From: Truepera sp.
Lineage (GTDB): Bacteria > Deinococcota > Deinococci > Deinococcales > Trueperaceae
Assembly (NCBI GenBank): GCA_018333895.1
Contig: JAGXSJ010000047.1
Span: 1 to 32,598, forward strand
Length of the DNA: 32,598 nucleotides
Direction: 5' to 3'
The position numbers were made by a program, and so were the translations under genes. Below, piece after piece: positions 29,496-32,598 of the stretch. How positions within the stretch are numbered: position 1 is the stretch's first letter; each line of letters starts with the position of its first letter. The notes beneath the pieces are model-generated. The model was not told the origin of the DNA, searched no databases, and saw only the letters and a list, made by a program, of their open reading frames with translations.

Positions 29496-31298
29496 ATGTA
29501 TCGCAATATCGCTATTATCGCCCACGTCGACCACGGCAAGACCACCCTGGTCGACGGTATGCTCAAGCAGTCGCAGATTTTTCGCGACAACCAGCTAGTC
29601 GCCGAGCGGGTCATGGACTCCAACGCTTTAGAGCGCGAGCGCGGCATCACCATTTTGGCCAAGAACACTGCCGTAAACTGGCGCGGTGTCAAGATCAACA
29701 TCGTCGATACCCCCGGACATGCCGACTTCGGCGGCGAGGTCGAGCGCGCCCTGGGGATGGTGGACGGGGTCTTGTTGCTGGTCGATGCCGCCGAAGGGCC
29801 GATGCCGCAGACCCGCTTTGTGCTCAAGAAAGCTCTGGGTCATGGGCTCAAGCCGGTAGTAGTGATCAACAAAGTCGACCGCAAGGACGCTCGGCCCGAT
29901 CAGGTCGCCGGCCTCACCTTCGATCTGATGGTCGAATTGGGGGCCAGTGACGAGCAGCTAGACTTCCCCTTGGTCTACGCCATCGCCCGCGAGGGGCGAG
30001 CCTGGACCGAGTTGGCGCAGCCCGGCCACGACTTAACGCCGCTTTTTGAGGCGATCCTGGCCCACCTTCCAGCGCCCAAGATCGATCTTACCGCGCCGTT
30101 TCAGCTCCAGGTGGCCAACCTCGACTATTCGGACTATTTGGGTCGCATCGCCATCGGCAAGGTGCGGCACGGTCGCCTAGCGCGGGGCGAGACCATAATC
30201 CGCCTGGCGCAAGATGGCAGCAGTGAGCAGGCCAAGGCCACTAAGCTGTTCACCCATCTTGGGCTAGCGCGCGGCGAGGTGGCCGCGGTGGGAGCGGGCG
30301 ACATCATCGCTATCGCCGGGCTCGAGCAGGTGCAGATCGGCGATACGCTTTGTGACCTCGGCCATGCGGAGGCGCTGCCGGTAGTCGCGGTCGACGAGCC
30401 CACGGTCAGCGTGACGTTTAGCCCCAACACCAGCCCACTCGCCGGCCTGGAGGGGCGGTACGTCACCAGCCGACATATCAAAGAGCGGCTGGCCCGCGAG
30501 CTGCTTACCAACGTGGCGCTGCGCGTCACGGAGCTGGGCAGCGAGCAGTTTCGGGTGTCGGGGCGCGGCGAGCTACACCTCAGCATCTTGATCGAGACGA
30601 TGCGGCGCGAAGGGTACGAGTTCAGCGTGTCGCGGCCTGAGGTGATCATGAAGCAGGTCGCTGGGGAGTGGCTCGAGCCCTTCGAGCAGGTGGTGATCGA
30701 CATCCCCGAGTACACGTTAGGCGGCGTGATCGAGTCGCTCTCGAGCCGCAAGGGGAAGCTGCTGGCCATGCGCCAGGAGAACGGCACTATGCGGCTTGAG
30801 TTCGCTATCCCCAGCCGCGCCCTGTTTGGTTACCGCACCAACTTCTTGTCGCTGACGCAGGGAGAGGGGCTACTGAGCCATGTCTTCGACGGCTACGCGC
30901 CGTTCGCCGGCGAGTTCCGCGCCCGTCAAGGCGGCTCGCTGGTAGCCATGGAGGCGGGCACCGCCTTCGCCTATGCTATCTGGAAGCTCGAGGACCGCGG
31001 CACCTTCTTCATCGATCCCGGCACCGAGGTCTACGTCGGCATGATCGTCGGCACCAGCGCTAAAGCCGGCGACCTCAACGTCAACGTCTGCAAGAATAAG
31101 AAGCTCACCAACGTGCGCGCTGCCGGCTCAGACGACAACATTCTGCTCACCCCGCCTAAGCGGCTGACTCTCGAAGAGGCCTTGGAGTACATCGCCGATG
31201 ATGAGCTCTTGGAGGTCACGCCCAACAGCCTCCGCCTGCGCAAGCGCGTGCTCGAGCCAAACCTGCGCAAGCGTGAAGAAAAGGCGGCGTCAGGCTAA
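29496..31298 (+). CDS. typA: Translational GTPase TypA/BipA
   Basis: Ribosome-associated GTPase of 600 residues, a normal length for the family, involved in ribosome assembly and stress or cold adaptation. The G motifs are intact: G1 AHVDHGKTT (9-17), G2 RERGITI (47-53), G3 DTPGH (71-75) and G4 NKVD (125-128). EF-G-like domains follow, with the TypA-specific C-terminus seen in [39 protein letters not shown] and [23 protein letters not shown]. The ATG at 29496 has AAGGAAGG just upstream; the frame open to 29421 contains the promoter and is not coding. Its stop overlaps that of the convergent MFS gene. Confidence 0.96.
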   Translation: MYRNIAIIAHVDHGKTTLVDGMLKQSQIFRDNQLVAERVMDSNALERERGITILAKNTAVNWRGVKINIVDTPGHADFGGEVERALGMVDGVLLLVDAAEGPMPQTRFVLKKALGHGLKPVVVINKVDRKDARPDQVAGLTFDLMVELGASDEQLDFPLVYAIAREGRAWTELAQPGHDLTPLFEAILAHLPAPKIDLTAPFQLQVANLDYSDYLGRIAIGKVRHGRLARGETIIRLAQDGSSEQAKATKLFTHLGLARGEVAAVGAGDIIAIAGLEQVQIGDTLCDLGHAEALPVVAVDEPTVSVTFSPNTSPLAGLEGRYVTSRHIKERLARELLTNVALRVTELGSEQFRVSGRGELHLSILIETMRREGYEFSVSRPEVIMKQVAGEWLEPFEQVVIDIPEYTLGGVIESLSSRKGKLLAMRQENGTMRLEFAIPSRALFGYRTNFLSLTQGEGLLSHVFDGYAPFAGEFRARQGGSLVAMEAGTAFAYAIWKLEDRGTFFIDPGTEVYVGMIVGTSAKAGDLNVNVCKNKKLTNVRAAGSDDNILLTPPKRLTLEEALEYIADDELLEVTPNSLRLRKRVLEPNLRKREEKAASG

Positions 31299-32521
31299 TC
31301 CTCGCCGGCGCGTGCTCCGCTAGCGGCACGCCTTGGCGCGAAAACAAGCTGTATCACCACCAACAGCCCCAGCCCGATAGCTCCCCCGTACCAGAACGAG
31401 GTCGTAGGCAGAGCGCTGCCCAACCAGCCCGCCAAAGGATAGGCCCCAGCCCACCACAGGTGGCTCCAGGCAAAATGCGCACCATAGACCCGCCCTTGCA
31501 CCGCTTCGGGTATGCGATCGGCGATCAGCGTCTGTACCGGCAGGTTGACCCAGTTCTGCCCTGCCCCAGCAACGAACCACAGCGCCAGCAGGGGGGCGAA
31601 ATTTGCCAGATTGGCGGGTAAGATGGCGAGGCTGGTGACCAGGGCGCCGAAAAATATAAAGGTGGTGCGAGGCCAGCGCCTATCCAGTGCGCCGACTGCT
31701 AGCGCTGCTATAGTGGCGCCCAAGCCAAAAACAGCCATCACCCAGCCAAAGTGCAGGTCGCCCAGGGCGAGGTTTCCCTTGACATGCACCACGGTGTTGA
31801 CCAGCACCCAGGCGCCGGCTACCGAGGCGACCAGCTCCAACAGGAGCCCATAGCGTATCGGCCCGTCGCGCCAGAGCCGGCTAGTACCCTCCTTAACGTC
31901 TGACCAGGTGGTAACGGCAGGCCCGTTACGGGCCACCTTCAGCTTGGCGCGCACGGTGAGGATCAGCACGGCTGAGGCCAGCAAGGCGGCGGCACTGAGC
32001 CAGAAGAGGCTACGTCCGCCCATCACCACGGCCAAGGCGCCGGCGATGCCGGGCCCCAGTACCCCCAGCATTTCGAAGGTGGCGCCGGATAAGGCGATGG
32101 CCTGGGGATAGTCGCGTCTGCCAGTAACGAGCGGGATAGTGGCCTGGAAGGTGGGGGTGAAAAAGGCGGTGAAGGTGTTCAGCGCAAACATGAGCACGTA
32201 GACCTGCCAGGTTTCAGTCACTAGGGGCAGCAGGCTGAGTAGGCCGACGCGGGCCAGGTTGGCGGTGACCATGATGACTTTGCGGCTCAGGCGGTCGGCC
32301 AGGGCGCCTGCTAAAGGCGAGAAGACCACAAAGGCGGTAACTCTCAGCGTTAAGGCGACGCCCAGAACAAGGGCGGCCTGCAGCCCGGCCAGCTCAAAGG
32401 CTAACAGGGCCAGCGCTACCCAGATCAGCGCGTCACCCAACAGACTGGCGGTCTGGGCGGCGTAGAGCCGGGCGAAAACGGGGTTTTTCAGGCTGCTGAA
32501 GACCGCCAAGGCCCCTCTCAT
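31295..32521 (-). CDS. MFS transporter (probable efflux)
   Basis: Major facilitator superfamily protein of 408 residues with about twelve hydrophobic helices. The loop between helices 2 and 3 reads [17 protein letters not shown], the MFS motif A (G-x-L-A-D-R-x-x-R-K). The N-terminus [28 protein letters not shown] and the overall layout resemble the MFS_3/enterobactin-exporter-like efflux group found widely in bacteria. Substrate unknown. The ATG overlaps the stop of the upstream gene (ATGA), so it belongs to an operon extending beyond the window. The C-terminus [12 protein letters not shown] is short and polar, and the stop overlaps that of typA. Confidence 0.9.
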   Translation of the reverse strand: MRGALAVFSSLKNPVFARLYAAQTASLLGDALIWVALALLAFELAGLQAALVLGVALTLRVTAFVVFSPLAGALADRLSRKVIMVTANLARVGLLSLLPLVTETWQVYVLMFALNTFTAFFTPTFQATIPLVTGRRDYPQAIALSGATFEMLGVLGPGIAGALAVVMGGRSLFWLSAAALLASAVLILTVRAKLKVARNGPAVTTWSDVKEGTSRLWRDGPIRYGLLLELVASVAGAWVLVNTVVHVKGNLALGDLHFGWVMAVFGLGATIAALAVGALDRRWPRTTFIFFGALVTSLAILPANLANFAPLLALWFVAGAGQNWVNLPVQTLIADRIPEAVQGRVYGAHFAWSHLWWAGAYPLAGWLGSALPTTSFWYGGAIGLGLLVVIQLVFAPRRAASGARAGED

Positions 32522-32598
32522 GAGTGGGCCTCACTTTCAAGCAGCCCTAAGCGCTCGTGTTCGGCGTGGGCAAACGCCTCGTATACCAGGTCGCCGAC
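32518..32598 (-). CDS. C-terminal end of an unidentified protein
   Basis: An open minus-strand frame runs from the window edge to a TGA at 32518-32520 that overlaps the ATG of the MFS gene as ATGA. The visible 26 residues end [21 protein letters not shown], an acidic helix-like tail. Too little is present to name the family. Confidence 0.55.
   Translation of the reverse strand, partial: VGDLVYEAFAHAEHERLGLLESEAHS

Noticed and set aside
1-32598. A defence island, phage, secretion system or biosynthetic novelty beyond the carotenoid cluster
   Set aside because: All sizeable frames belong to recognisable metabolic, transport, regulatory or housekeeping families; no nuclease-helicase modules, structural phage genes or large synthases are present.

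Overview
The window looks like a chromosomal stretch from a member of the Deinococcota, most likely near Truepera, although no rRNA is present to prove it. The proline dehydrogenase and P5C dehydrogenase match the Thermus enzymes in length and key residues. The carotenoid genes are of Deinococcus type (crtB, a 511-residue crtO, cruF, crtD-like). Menaquinone is made by the futalosine route (mqnC), there is bacillithiol biosynthesis (bshB1), and many start codons lack a Shine-Dalgarno sequence but have a -10 hexamer 5-7 nt upstream, the leaderless pattern known from Deinococcus. Base composition is roughly 60% GC by eye. No rRNA, tRNA, transposase, integrase, prophage or CRISPR array was seen.

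Layout. 1-2826 (+): a dpp-type peptide/nickel permease pair (the first gene is cut by the window edge), translationally coupled to a histone-deacetylase-family amidohydrolase. 2808-5574: an orphan LolD-like ABC ATPase (-), a Crp/Fnr regulator (+), and a histidine phosphatase with a GNAT acetyltransferase (-). 5601-8467 (+): a proline-catabolism operon (proline dehydrogenase, a small antitoxin-like protein, P5C dehydrogenase) with a clear promoter. 8498-14919 (-): a tightly packed six-gene carotenoid cluster, transcribed crtB, crtO, cruF, acyltransferase, glycosyltransferase, crtD-like, whose content predicts a ketolated, 1'-hydroxylated, glycosylated and acylated carotenoid. 15086-17130 (-): ispG, which supplies isoprenoid precursors, and hisN. 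17174-18319 (+): dNTPase. 18463-20743: a PrcB-domain lipoprotein (-) and a diacylglycerol glycosyltransferase-like gene (+). 20905-23323: mqnC (+) convergent with bshB1 and plsY (-). 23493-25034 (+): a rhomboid protease with a large N-terminal extension. 25031-29337: fructokinase (-) divergent from a three-gene sugar ABC transporter without ATPase (+). 29496-31298 (+): typA/bipA. 31295-32598 (-): an MFS transporter and the end of an upstream gene.

The most striking non-coding features are two copies of a 140-bp repeat (18321-18460 and 20749-20888). They differ at one base and have a nested inverted-repeat architecture. Others are the octamer GCTCGAGC, found at least 21 times; a recurrent TANNNT-start-codon leaderless signature; a purine/pyrimidine imperfect inverted repeat after ispG; and a 12-bp perfect hairpin between the sugar-binding protein and permease genes. 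Apart from the repeats, gene density is very high, there is no gene-free stretch over 300 bases, and several convergent neighbours overlap at their stop codons.
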